In this document: piece by piece, positions 42,232-52,251 of the stretch
How the letters are laid out: each line of letters opens with the position of its first letter
Numbering within the stretch: the stretch's first letter is position 1
NCBI GenBank assembly: GCA_031771865.1
Contig: JASISA010000001.1
Coordinates: 434,001-498,000 of the forward strand
Direction: 5' to 3'
Length of the DNA stretch: 64,000 nucleotides
Source of the DNA: Nothophaeocryptopus gaeumannii
Taxonomy: Eukaryota > Ascomycota > Dothideomycetes > Mycosphaerellales > Mycosphaerellaceae
Program-made: the position numbers and the translations under genes
Notes under the pieces: model-generated
Told to the model about the DNA's origin: nothing
The model's database searches: none
What the model saw: only the letters and a program-made list of their open reading frames with translations

Positions 42232-44118
42232 ATGGACTTTCGAAGACTTGCAAAGACCTTTCCAGGCCAAGGAATGCCTGGAAATGGCACTGAGAACTTG
42301 TCACTGACTGATTTGCCGCCGAACATGTTGGACGCCCTCATACCTGGTTATGGCCTGATTTCTCGCTACATTTTCGCGACTCTCGGTTTCGACATCTCGG
42401 TAATCGTCTCGATCGGTATCGTCATCTTGGCAGTGCACAAAGGAGGGCAGTATGTTCTCAACGCCATCGAGAAAGCGTTTCGAAGCACCTTCATGTCGTC
42501 TGTCTACATTGACGAGCACGATGATCTGTTCGAAATGGTCATGGGTTGGTTAGCAGAGAACCAGCGCACCGGCTCGAGAAGATCTCTGCGTGCAAAGACG
42601 CAGAAAGGCTCGAAAGTCGACGATGCATTCGAGGACACTGCAGGTGATGCACTTGACGAGAATGGCATGTTTGATTTCACGAAGTGGAGTGCCCGTCTGC
42701 CACCTCGATTCGAGCCATACTACGGCAGAAATTGGGTCTGGCACAAGGGCACCATTTTCTTCTTCAAGCGATCGCAGAAGCAGGGCGGTCAGCGCGTCCA
42801 GGTGACCTTCAATGGAGGAACAGAAGACGATCTGCTTCAGCTTGATTGTATCGGACGTAGCACAGAGCCCATCAAGGACTTGCTGAGAACGATCAAGATA
42901 TGGTCGTTGAACAGACAGCGACATACCACAACGATACGTCACCCAACTCCGAAGGATAGAGGCCGATTTGCAGGATCCTGGTCGAAGACTTCATCCCGAC
43001 CAAGTCGCCCCATGGAGACTGTCATTCTGGATAACGAGCAGAAGTCGATGATTATCCGCGATATGAATGAGTACCTGCATCCAGCGTCTCCGAGATGGTA
43101 TGCAACCAGAGGCATCCCGTATCGAAGAGGTTATTTGTTCCATGGGCCACCGGGGACCGGAAAGACGAGTCTGAGTTTCGCGCTTGCTGGGATCTTCGGC
43201 CTGGAGATCTATGCTATCAGCTTGCAGGAGCCTAGCCTCACAGAAGGTGATTTGCTCCAGCTCTTCAACAGCCTACCAAGGCGTTGCATCGTACTACTAG
43301 AGGATGTAGATGCCGCTGGATTGATTCGAGATGGCTCAAGTGACGAAAAGGACAAGCGGAAGGCCAAGAAGGACGGCGAAAGCAAGGATGAGAAGAACGG
43401 CGAGAAGGGCGAGAAAGATAAGCCCAAGAAGGATGAAGAATTCACCTTGAAAGACCTCGCGAAAGAGCTGAAGTCGATCAGCGCTCCAGCTAGAGGCGGT
43501 GGTGGGCGTAGAGGGCAGCAAGCTGACAATGGTGTCGGCGGAAACCAAAATCGTCCTGCGGGAACCGGAATCTCGCTGTCTGGGCTGCTCAATGCCATTG
43601 ACGGTGTCGCGAGTGCCGAAGGACGCGTTCTGATCATGACGACAAACCACCCCGAGCAGCTTGACGCGGCGCTGGTCAGGCCCGGACGTGTTGACCGTAA
43701 GGTGGGCTTCAAGCTCGCCCTCAAAGAGCAGATCAGCGAACTCTTCGTGCGCATGTTCGCAGCAAGCGACCAAGTTCCGGACATCACGCCCAAGCTCAAC
43801 GGTCGTGTAATCAATGGGCACGCGAATGGTACCGCAAATGGCAAGCCAGTGTCGAACGGCAATGGCCATGTCTCAAAGCCAGAGAACCAACTGTCATGCT
43901 TGACAGAAGCGGACCTGGAGGAGCTTGCCTTGGAGTTCGCTGGCCAAGTTCCAGACGATACGTTCACTCCGGCGGAGATCCAGAACCATCTGATGAAGTA
44001 CAAGAAGGAGCCCCGTACCGCCGTGGAGACGGCCGAGAGCTGGGTCAAGGAGTTGCTCGATGAGAAGGAGACAGAAGCGGAAGCCAGGGCCAAGACGGTA
44101 GGCGAAGACGAGGAATAG
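42232..44118 (+). CDS. BCS1-type AAA ATPase, probably mitochondrial
   Basis: 628 residues, single exon. I start at the ATG at 42232 (MDFRRLAKTF). A transmembrane segment near residues 50-75 (FDISVIVSIGIVILAVHKGG) is followed by the BCS1 N-terminal domain (FRSTFMSSVYIDEHDDLFEM, ARLPPRFEPYYGRNWVWHKG). The AAA module has Walker A FHGPPGTGKTSLSFALAG (about 302-319), Walker B CIVLLEDVDAAG and the sensor block TTNHPEQLDAALVRPGRVD. A charged Lys/Glu-rich insertion of about 70 residues follows Walker B (DEKDKRKAKKDGESKDEK), and an Asn/Gly-rich insertion lies near residue 530. Yeast Bcs1 inserts the Rieske protein into complex III. Filamentous fungi carry many divergent paralogues, and the insertions suggest this is one of them. 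Confidence 0.88.
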   Translation: MDFRRLAKTFPGQGMPGNGTENLSLTDLPPNMLDALIPGYGLISRYIFATLGFDISVIVSIGIVILAVHKGGQYVLNAIEKAFRSTFMSSVYIDEHDDLFEMVMGWLAENQRTGSRRSLRAKTQKGSKVDDAFEDTAGDALDENGMFDFTKWSARLPPRFEPYYGRNWVWHKGTIFFFKRSQKQGGQRVQVTFNGGTEDDLLQLDCIGRSTEPIKDLLRTIKIWSLNRQRHTTTIRHPTPKDRGRFAGSWSKTSSRPSRPMETVILDNEQKSMIIRDMNEYLHPASPRWYATRGIPYRRGYLFHGPPGTGKTSLSFALAGIFGLEIYAISLQEPSLTEGDLLQLFNSLPRRCIVLLEDVDAAGLIRDGSSDEKDKRKAKKDGESKDEKNGEKGEKDKPKKDEEFTLKDLAKELKSISAPARGGGGRRGQQADNGVGGNQNRPAGTGISLSGLLNAIDGVASAEGRVLIMTTNHPEQLDAALVRPGRVDRKVGFKLALKEQISELFVRMFAASDQVPDITPKLNGRVINGHANGTANGKPVSNGNGHVSKPENQLSCLTEADLEELALEFAGQVPDDTFTPAEIQNHLMKYKKEPRTAVETAESWVKELLDEKETEAEARAKTVGEDEE

Positions 44119-44802
44119 CGTCACGCGTGGTTTGTCGCAGAGCATATGGTTCGACGCATAGATGGCGTGGCATGGTGAAGGAGCTCCAGACAGAACAAAT
44201 TGACCACAGGATGTAGATGAAGCAGTTCTGGGAGTATGGAAAACGGAACGCAAGAGCCTCCTCCTCGGCATTAGACGAGCTCGAAGCACCAATTAGCTTC
44301 GTCACCATCAAACTTAGTCGCGATCCCTGCACCACCTTTGCTTCTTCCTCCCATCCAACTCTCACATTGAAGGCCAACCTGGCACTTTCCAGGGCGGAAG
44401 CTGATGCTTCCGGTTTGATATGTTTCGACGCTGTACGACCTTGGCCAATACTGATGAGACTCTAGCCGAGATTTTGTGCGTCTACAACCTCTCGAGGGAG
44501 ATCCTTCGTACAATGCGAGGGAGATATCTCTCGCCTTCTCTTGGCCGGTAAAGCTTCCGCTCTTTCGGTTATACAAGATGTTGCCTGCACCGCACGTGGT
44601 TGGCCGGCGGTTGGGTCATCTCATTGGTATTTACGCTGTGTTGAAGGCAAACGCGTGCCGCCTGCCCTGTGCATCATAATCCGCGCTTAGCTCTAGACTA
44701 GCTGACGCAGCCATCAACTCACCTCGCCTGCACTACTTCTCGATCCTCCGGTGTACTTCACTTCTTCTTCCTCACACCTCCAACTAATCGCCAGAAGCCG
44801 TC
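44119..44802. other. intergenic, promoter of the second P450
   Basis: No supported gene. The right 100 nt are CT-rich, as in fungal leaders. Confidence 0.35.
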
Positions 44803-46406
44803 ATGGACATACGAGCGTGGATCAACAGCAACCCGCTGACATCCGTGGCGGTGTGCTCGATATTGGCCGTATCAAGTCTACTGGTCTACCTCTTCCGAAA
44901 ACCGACATTCCCCAAGAATGCGCCTGGGCTGGTGTATGAACACATACCACTCATTGGATCTCTCACTTACTTCACACAACGATGGGATTTCTGGCAGCGC
45001 GCGCGCATGCACTCTGGTACGGGCAACTTCTCTTTCTACGCCGGTCAATGGCCAGTCGTTGGTGTTTCTGGAGCAGGCGAGGAAGAACGCAAGGTCTTTT
45101 TCGAGGACAAGAGACTCAATTTCGCCGAAGGATATGCGGCACTTTTGGCTGGGGTTCCAGAGGTCAAGAAAGACAACAATATTCTAGCGGAGAAGAATGC
45201 CGACGCAGAGTTCAGCCAGTACTTCTCAAAGCGCATCGTTGCTATGCTCAAGGGCCCACTTCTCAAGAAAGGCCTGCCTACACTCCTCGGAGACGCTCGT
45301 ATGCTTCTCGACGAGCTCGCCGCGAAACCCTCCCGCATCACCGACCCATTCGACAGCATCTACCGCATGGTCTTTATGTTCACAATGCGCACAGTGGCCT
45401 GCAACGAAATCGCAGAAGACCGGCCATTACTCGACAAGACCCTCAAGATCTTCGAAGAAATCGACTCAACAGCAACTCCAATGAGCATCATGTACCCATG
45501 GATCCCATCCTTTCAAAAAGCCAAGCGAACCTACTATGGCGCGCAACTCTACATGGTCTTCAAGAAAATCATTGACGACCGTGACAGTCACGGCCGCCGC
45601 GAAGATGACGCCTTGCAGTACTTGATGGACCAAGGCGACAACATCACCGACATCATCACCTTCGTGCTCGGAGCGCTGTTCGCCGGTCAATTGAACAGCG
45701 GTATCAACGCAGCCTGGATCCTCTGCTATCTTGCCAACAAACCATACTGGATGGACCGCGTGCGAGAAGAAGTCAGCACCGTAGCAGACCGATACAGCTC
45801 CGACAAATCTCTACCCTTGAAGGAGCGACTAATGCAAGTCCCCATCGAAGCATGGGAGGGCGAGTTCCCGATGATCGATATCTGCTTGAAAGATTCAATT
45901 CGTTTGCAAATGCACGGGACAGCGTTCAGGAAGAACAAGAGTAACGAAGATGTCGTAATCAACAAGAAGACGGGAGAAGTCATTCCACCAGGTTTCTATG
46001 CGGCTTTAGCAGTGGGCGATATACATTTCAACCCGGAGATTTACTCGCAGGAGAGTGAATGGGACCCCGAACGATACCTGCCCGATCGAGCGGAGGATAA
46101 GAAGCAGACGTATGGATGGATGGGATGGGGTGCGTACAACCAAAACCCTCGCCCTCCTCCCCCCTACTTCCTCTCACCGCTGACTTATTTTCAGGTGTCG
46201 CCCGCCACCCCTGCCTAGGCATGCGTTTCGCCAAACTCGAAAACAACCTCATCGTCTCCTTCTTCCTCGCGTACTTTGACAATATCGCCCTCGTCGACAA
46301 GCTCGGAAGACCAAAAGAGAAAGTCTCGCCTACGAACCGGAATAGTCATGCGGCGAGAAAACCTGAAATACCCATGCATTTGAGTTATCAGGTTCGGAAG
46401 GAGTAA
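44803..46406 (+). CDS. cytochrome P450, CYP51/CYP7-clan-like with atypical I-helix
   Basis: Two exons, 44803-46129 and 46195-46406, with a 65-nt phase-1 intron (GTGCGT...TTCAG), giving 512 residues. Splicing builds the haem loop GWGVARHPCLGMRFAKLENN. An N-terminal anchor (VAVCSILAVSSLLVYLF) leads into FPKNAPGLVYEHIPLIGSL, typical of the CYP51-like branch. His at C-2 of the haem Cys also recalls CYP51. The I-helix reads LGALFAGQLNSGINAAW: the AGQ is kept, but the acid/alcohol pair (HT in CYP51) is LN. Asn at this site is known from CYP7 and prostacyclin-synthase-type enzymes. KDSIRLQMHGTAFRKN carries the ExxR-equivalent region as KDSIR. Function unassigned; a sterol demethylase is unlikely. 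Confidence 0.85.
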
Positions 46407-46512
46407 TTCAGCCTTCAGGGCAGAGTTGCGAATGCGGCCTGTAGATAGTGGAGAATGGGAAGTTAGGGTTAATTCAGCACCGACCTCCCATTCAAAACGA
46501 AAAGGCTGATAT

Positions 46513-47192
46513 CTAAGGTGTCGTTCCTGGACGTATCATGAATAAATTCCGATACCAGACACCAGGTCTTACTCTCTCGTTTTCGATAAATGTATCCGTC
46601 TTCCCAGCTTCCCGAAACCCTAGTTTGTGGTACAAAGCTACGGCTTCGGGTGATGCTTCGAGGTATGCTTCTACGCCTTCTTCATCGGCGCGTGAGAGGC
46701 CCCACCGGATCATTTGTGAGCCGGCGCCTTGACCTTGGTATGTGGGGAATGTGGCGACCATTTCGAGATCTGATGCGAAGGTCAGTGGGAGAGAATCAAA
46801 GGGGAGATGTCGTTCTGGGATGACTTACACCAATGCGCCCTTTTCCCCATCAAGTCTCTGTGCATCCTGCCCCAAGCACCAAACGTCTCATTACACAATG
46901 CTTCATCCGCCCCTTCAGGCCATTCGGGTAAGTCTTCACTTGGCTCAACACCGGGCTTTGGTTCTTGCCATTTCACATAGCCTGCGATTTCGCCTGTCGA
47001 TGCCGAAACCGCTTTGAGCCAATGCGCTCCGGGTTCGTGAAGCTCATTGTGGATCATCTTCTCCCACCATTCTCGGACGCTGGGTATTCGCGGCCAGCAG
47101 CCGAAAGAGTGGGGGTTCTGGAAGGCGGCGAAGTAGATTGTCACGCATTGTGGGATGTCTGCTTCCTCGAGGGGAAGGAGTTGAAAGGCCAT
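46513..47192 (-). CDS. GNAT-family N-acetyltransferase
   Basis: Two exons on the minus strand, 46829-47192 then 46513-46769. The 59-nt phase-1 intron (GTAAGT...CATCAG) gives 206 residues and joins GKRAHW-Y to LEMVATFPTYQGQGAGSQMI. This is the acetyl-CoA-binding Q/RxxGxG/A motif of GNATs. A later block, LEASPEAVALYHKLGFREAGK, is the usual C-terminal signature. The first exon holds the N-terminal alpha/beta part, including GEIAGYVKWQEPKPG. Fungal members are mostly uncharacterised; the acceptor could be a small amine or peptide. It is convergent to the P450, with only about 105 nt between the stops. Confidence 0.88.
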
Positions 47193-47524
47193 TGGACTTT
47201 GTGGGATGTCGTTATTGCAGCAATCGGAGCTTCGATTTGTCGATCCAGGCTTCCAGCTCGTTGTCGCGATCGGAGCGGGAGCAAAGCGATCTCTAAGACA
47301 GGACAGGTGCTGCTCTTATCCTTCCATACGACGAGAGTGTGTGCTCACATCGATTTGGTACCGCCGGTGGCCCAAAGCGGATGGTGAGGATAGATTTCGG
47401 CGCAGAAACTATAGTATACGGGCAGTGTACGGCTGAGCCTAGATGACTAACCATGTGGCCTGACCTGGCAATCCTGTCCGCGTCTAGCGGCGTCCCTGTC
47501 AATGAGGTTGAAGTTCATGAAAGC
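47193..47524. other. intergenic, nothing recognised
   Basis: Between two minus-strand genes; no coding, repeat or RNA signal noticed. Confidence 0.35.
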
Positions 47525-48862
47525 TCAAAGCGGACCCTCAAAATCGAGGCTCGGATAAAAGCCAATGCCTCCAAAGTATCTGTAGTTGAAGTTAAAGTGA
47601 ATCTCAACGCGAGTGTTGGTCTTTTCACCGCTTTGGCCTATCAACTCTTGCAAAGTGGGCTTCAATAAGGTCAAGGGCTCCAGATCCGACTGAAGAGCCT
47701 GATTGCGTGTCCCTGAGGGCGATGGCGGTATTTTTGTCATCTCAAAGACCTCGAGCGTGGCCTTTCTATCATCGACTAGCTTCTTCACCGCCCGCTCCGA
47801 ACCCCAAAAGCCTTGCAAGCGAAGATCGCGAAGGTGAGGGAGTATGATGTTGTTGTCCACGTACGTAGAGTCGGCAAAATAATCAATAAAGGCCTTGTGG
47901 AAGCAGGGCGGCGCACCATAGTCGTCCAATCGCAGTTTGAGTTTTCTCAGGCGTTGGGTCACTGACAGCATCCCCAGAAATGGCCAGACGTGGTTCCTGA
48001 TTATGGTCTCGTCATCGGAAAGCTCGTCTTTCATTTCGGCGTTTAGGAGAAGATCCAACTTGTGTAGTGTGAAGAAGCACGTCGAATTGGAAAGACTCTC
48101 GAGAACTTGCTCAAAGCGTTTGATTGGAACGCCCACAGCATAGCGAGGTTCTGCTAGGATCAATTCGACTGGGCTCAAACCAGACTTCAACACCGCGTTG
48201 AGAACAGCCTCGAGCCATCCACATCTGTCTAGTCGGTCGTTTCTGTGGGTCACGAAAAGGCAGTCGCGATAGCCGAGTCGTCTGCGAAAGCTCTCCAGGC
48301 CGCACGGCATCAGTTCGTCCAGCTTCTGAATATGGTCTGGTAGGCTGATCACGGGGAAGTGTTTCGCCTCGCATAAGTTCGTGAAGATCTCCGCCAGATC
48401 AGATTCGAACTGCTCCGACAAACAGTACGTGTTTGCGCCCTTCAGCAAAGCCTCCCATTCTTGACGCTGAGATCTTTGCAACGCCCGCTGAGCACGCGCG
48501 TCCCCCAGTAGGTCGACTGTGTCTCTCATAGCAGCCGATTTGCGCTCCAAGCGGTCGGAGCTGCTCGACAACAGCTTTTCCAGCGAAAAGCGAAGAGTGA
48601 CGAATTTCGGCGCGATAGCTGAGTACCGCGACATGCCAAGAAGAGCCTTCATGCTTTCTGGATACCGAAGGTAGACTGTACGTCCAGGCGGGCACATTCG
48701 ACGGACGATGTTGTGTGTCTTCGCTTCCAGATCTCGACAAGTCCGGCGTAGGCTGAGGACGTCGCCCACGGAGTCAATCTGCATGGCGACGCGCTCGACC
48801 AATTCCATCGGCAGCTCCAAAAATTTGCACGACGCATCTTGAGCGACATCACGAGAAGCCAT
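47525..48862 (-). CDS. F-box-like domain protein, unknown target
   Basis: 445 residues from the ATG at 48862; an in-frame ATG 33 codons upstream begins with a basic, non-conserved stretch. The N-terminus has a divergent F-box: CKFLELPMELVERVAMQIDS, then VGDVLSLRRTCRDLEAKTHN. The rest is an alpha-rich region with leucine-rich-like strands (FFTLHKLDLLLNAEM, QRLRKLKLRLDDYGAP, LPHLRDLRLQGFWGSERAV) and LEVFEMTKIPPSPSG. The C-terminus reads FEGPL. The pattern is common in filamentous fungi and suggests an adaptor of a ubiquitin ligase, without a known substrate. It is not closely similar to the tandem family at 10.8-13.4 kb. Confidence 0.7.
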   Translation of the reverse strand: MASRDVAQDASCKFLELPMELVERVAMQIDSVGDVLSLRRTCRDLEAKTHNIVRRMCPPGRTVYLRYPESMKALLGMSRYSAIAPKFVTLRFSLEKLLSSSSDRLERKSAAMRDTVDLLGDARAQRALQRSQRQEWEALLKGANTYCLSEQFESDLAEIFTNLCEAKHFPVISLPDHIQKLDELMPCGLESFRRRLGYRDCLFVTHRNDRLDRCGWLEAVLNAVLKSGLSPVELILAEPRYAVGVPIKRFEQVLESLSNSTCFFTLHKLDLLLNAEMKDELSDDETIIRNHVWPFLGMLSVTQRLRKLKLRLDDYGAPPCFHKAFIDYFADSTYVDNNIILPHLRDLRLQGFWGSERAVKKLVDDRKATLEVFEMTKIPPSPSGTRNQALQSDLEPLTLLKPTLQELIGQSGEKTNTRVEIHFNFNYRYFGGIGFYPSLDFEGPL

Positions 48863-49572
48863 GGCGGGTAGGCGCCCGTTCTGATGATCCGGGTTGAATG
48901 AGTGTTTGAAGTTGCTTGAGTCGAAGGGAGAGACGCGTTGTGCGCGCCTTTGAAGTCGCACGCTAACGACCTCAGCCCAAACCGAACCCGAAACCCTATA
49001 CTACTGTGGATAAAACGAGACTATCACCGTATAGGACCGCATAGCCATTACAACGAAGAGCGCAAGGGGAAGTTGCAGCGGAAGAGGGTACAATTTCTTC
49101 TGACTCTTGTCATTCACTTATCTTAGCCATAGAGTACTCATCCCTCGAATGCATGCTTTCTATTCTCGCAAGATGCATCTCGCACTTGCCAATTATATCA
49201 ACTCAAACCACCGTACTTCCAGAAAGACGGCGGCGTGCTGAACTCCAATCAAAACACGCATCCTCGGTCCAAGCCTTGATCATGCTCGGACATAATTTGA
49301 GCAAGATCTGATGTGGTGTCGGTGAGGTCCTGATGGCTGCAACTATCGTTTTCGGAGTGCTCCGACTCCTGCTCATGTGATTCCCTAGATGCTGAGTGTC
49401 CAAAGCACCTGAAGTATCCGGCCCCGCAGTGATACGTGTGTCCGCTCGCGGCCGTTCGGGACTGCCCTCGACTTCACCAGATTGCTCCGTATTCTGCTCT
49501 TGCGCGTCGTTTGACTGCTCCTCCAACATTGCGCGCTTGGGCTCGCGAATCAATTTCTCCCTAGAACTTTAC
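48863..49572. other. intergenic; one doubtful ORF
   Basis: An ORF at 49203-49553 on the minus strand (116 residues, hydrophilic, rich in Glu/Gln/Arg) begins 20 nt after the Elf1 stop. It may be only the Elf1 3' untranslated region. No other feature is seen. Confidence 0.35.
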
Positions 49573-50034
49573 TCATTCTTCGGGATCAGCAAAGCCTTCA
49601 TCGTCATCATCGTCTATGAAGCCCGCGTCTTCTTCAGTGTACTTCTCCCCTGGGGCCAATCCTTCGCGCGTAGAAGCGGCAGCTGGCCGCGACTGCTGGC
49701 TAAAGATTGGAGGCGCGGCGGGTCCGGAGGCGGTGTCTTTCGCGACGGTTTCGCAAGCATCTACCCAGTCTGAGTAGACGTCAACGGGAGCGGAAAGGTC
49801 TATGAATGGGTCAGTATCGGCGCATGATATTGTTCGAGGTGCGCGTATACAGTGCACGCTTGTCTGAAAGCTCTGCCCGCAGTTCTTGCAGTTAAGGTTA
49901 CCGACACCCATCTTCTTGTCCATTTTGACGTTGACCGAGTTCTCGTTGCTGCAGAAAACGCATTTGAAGGTTGTGTCAAGGAGTTGCTTCGCCTTCTTGA
50001 CGGGACCACGCGATGACTTCTTGCGCTTTCCCAT
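49573..50034 (-). CDS. ELF1: transcription elongation factor Elf1 with an in-frame intron
   Basis: Minus strand, exons 49851-50034 and 49573-49799. The 51-nt phase-1 intron (GTATAC...CATAG) is a multiple of three and stop-free, so the locus looks like one continuous ORF. Splicing converts QTSVHCIRAPRTIS... into QTSVHYLSAPVDVYSDWVDA, which is the conserved family sequence. The product has 136 residues. A basic N-terminus (MGKRKKSSRGPVKKAK) precedes a zinc ribbon with Cys25, Cys28, Cys49 and Cys52 (FKCVFCSNE, LNCKNCGQSF). The tail is acidic (GFIDDDDDEGFADPEE). Elf1 rides with RNA polymerase II and helps it pass nucleosomes. Start at MGKRKK is the family's normal start. Confidence 0.93.
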   Translation of the reverse strand: MGKRKKSSRGPVKKAKQLLDTTFKCVFCSNENSVNVKMDKKMGVGNLNCKNCGQSFQTSVHCIRAPRTISCADTDPFIDLSAPVDVYSDWVDACETVAKDTASGPAAPPIFSQQSRPAAASTREGLAPGEKYTEEDAGFIDDDDDEGFADPEE

Positions 50035-50537
50035 GGTTGCTGGTGTTATCGGTGATGTGAGTTGTTGACTTGAAGTTGGAGGTTTGGGATTTGAAGGTGT
50101 CGCGACGGTCGATGTGCCTTGACAACGTAGAATGACGGAGGTGCGGCTCTGCGGGACGCTCGGACCCCAGGAGGGCTTCAGCTGAAACTCTATCTGCATT
50201 CACCAGCCTCAGGCCTGCCTCGTGCCTCACTTCAACCACCACGGACTTCGCCGCTGTGCGTATCACGCGGCTATCTCAGGTATTACTAACCACAATGCCG
50301 CCCTCCACGTATCGCTTTGAGGTCGCATTCCTATGCCTCACTTCTAGCTTCTACCGACCTTGATTGTCGAGTCGCAACCAGTACAGATTCATTGTCTTTG
50401 TTCCTTCCACCTGTCTCCAGCAATCCAGAGCCCCACCTGAGCTTCTCCATTCATCGAGACTGTCTTACCTCTCACAGGTGACATATTCGACAAGGATCAT
50501 TCGGAGCCGGTCCCAGCTGGAGTCTTGAAAGTACAGA
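50035..50537. other. divergent promoter of Elf1 and Urc1-like genes
   Basis: About 500 nt with CT-rich leader-like sequence near the right end. Nothing else is recognised. Confidence 0.35.
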
Positions 50538-52251
50538 ATGGCCTCAGATCAATCAAGTCTGGCCGAGAAGCTGGACACAATCCTGGACAAGCTGACCAAG
50601 CTGGAGCAAGGGCAAACAGACCTCCGGCAAAACCATAATTCGCTTGGTTCAACCGTGGAATCCATCAATGGACGCGTAAATGCTCTCGCAGGTGTCAAAC
50701 AAGCCCGTGATGGTATTGCCCATGATGCCAGCTATCCGAGTCCTCGCTTAGGAGGGAACAGCCCAAAGCTCCTTCCCAGCAACCACCACAAGCGAGGAGA
50801 CAGCATCAGCTTAAGTGACGGATATGGCCAACCCATCAACGGCACCGCAGACTCTGCGTCGCCTCCTCCACGACGTGCCAGCGTGACGTCGAAGATCATC
50901 CTGACATCTTACCCGGGACAAGCGGGCGTAGACCCTCTGCCAATGGAATGGGGCTCCAGAGATCCAGCCAAACGTGGACCAGTAGTAGTCTCTCGCAATC
51001 CATCAACGATTAGGAGGCGCAACGCCATTGGTGCTCACGGAGGATCTTACAGCATTTACTACGCGCTCGCGGTTGCGTCCAAGCAATTAGAGACGGACCA
51101 CAAGCCAGACTTTACCAACACAGAGCCAGCCGCAACCATTGGTCCCTTCCCTTCTTGGTATGACCCGAAGAAACTCGTGGCGATGGATCCATGGGGACAT
51201 TTGGCGCCTTGGCTGTACAATGATTATATCAAGAAGGAGAACATCGAGATACGGCCCACCATCGCAGTGACGAAAGCTCACATGAAACTTCCGGAGCTGG
51301 AGGAGAGCGTAAGAAAAGGAAGACTAGTACCGGACGGCAAGATCTGTCTTAATGAGACAGGCGAGCTTGCCGTGACGAAGTTCGCCGTGGAGCCAGTCTG
51401 GTATCTTCCAGGTGTAGCCGAGCGATTCGGTATTGATGAGAGTACTCTCCGACGATCATTATTCGAACACACTGGCGGTAGCTACCCCGAGCTGATTACG
51501 AGAAACGACATCAAGCTGTTCCTTCCACCAATAGGCGGATTGACTGTATATTGCTTTGGCGACCCGAAGAAGATGAGTGATCCCAACGTGAAGCTTGCCC
51601 TGCGAGTGCACGACGAATGTAATGGCTCTGATGTCTTTGGGTCCGATATATGTACTTGCCGGCCTTATCTCATCTTCGGTATTGAGGAGGCGGTCAAGGA
51701 AGCACAGAATGGCGGCAGTGGTGTTGTCATCTACTTCCGCAAGGAAGGTCGAGCTCTGGGTGAGGTCACCAAGTACCTGGTATACAATGCCCGAAAGCGT
51801 GGCTCGGATCGTGCCAGTGAATACTTCAAGCGAACAGAGAACATCGCTGGTGTGAAGGACATGCGCTTCCAAGCGCTCATGCCTGACATTCTGCACTGGC
51901 TTGGCATAACGAAGATCGACCGCATGCTGAGTATGTCGAACATGAAGCACGACGCCATCGTGGACCAAGGAATCCCAATCCACGAGCGCGTGCCCATTCC
52001 CGATGATATGATTCCTGAAGACAGTAGAGTCGAGATCGACGCCAAGATTCACGCTGGATACTGTAAGTCGTAGATCAACAGTCTTACTGATGAGTCGTTG
52101 CTGACGATTATGTACAGTCACAACGGGCAAGGTAATGACCATGGAAGAGCTCAATGCCGTCCAAGGACGCGCGTGGGAAGATGTCGATGTGAGTAGAAGT
52201 GCGACCTGTCAAATCAAGTAACATAAGCTGACAGACGCAATCTAGCATTGA
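50538..52251 (+). CDS. URC1: GTP cyclohydrolase II-like protein, Urc1 (uracil catabolism) type
   Basis: Three exons, 50538-52062, 52118-52188 and 52246-52251. The introns are 55 nt (GTAAGT...TACAG, phase 1) and 57 nt (GTGAGT...TCTAG, phase 0). The product has 533 residues; the last exon encodes only His and the stop. A coiled N-terminus (EKLDTILDKLTKLEQGQTDL) and Ser-rich linker lead to a catalytic region with RRNAIGAHGGSYSIYYALA and the GTP cyclohydrolase II zinc motif HDECNGSDVFGSDICTCRPY, all three Cys present. FRKEGRALGEVTKYLVYNAR follows. Urc1 proteins act in the fungal pyrimidine-catabolic URC pathway and retain the cyclohydrolase II fold. No other URC gene is adjacent in this window. 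Confidence 0.9.

Noticed and set aside
43209..44093. 294-codon antisense ORF inside the BCS1-like gene
   Set aside because: Very Ser/Leu-rich, as expected from the reverse of Lys/Glu/Arg codons; a shadow.
49203..49553. 116-codon ORF just downstream of Elf1
   Set aside because: Could be coding, but no family signal; more simply the Elf1 3' untranslated region.
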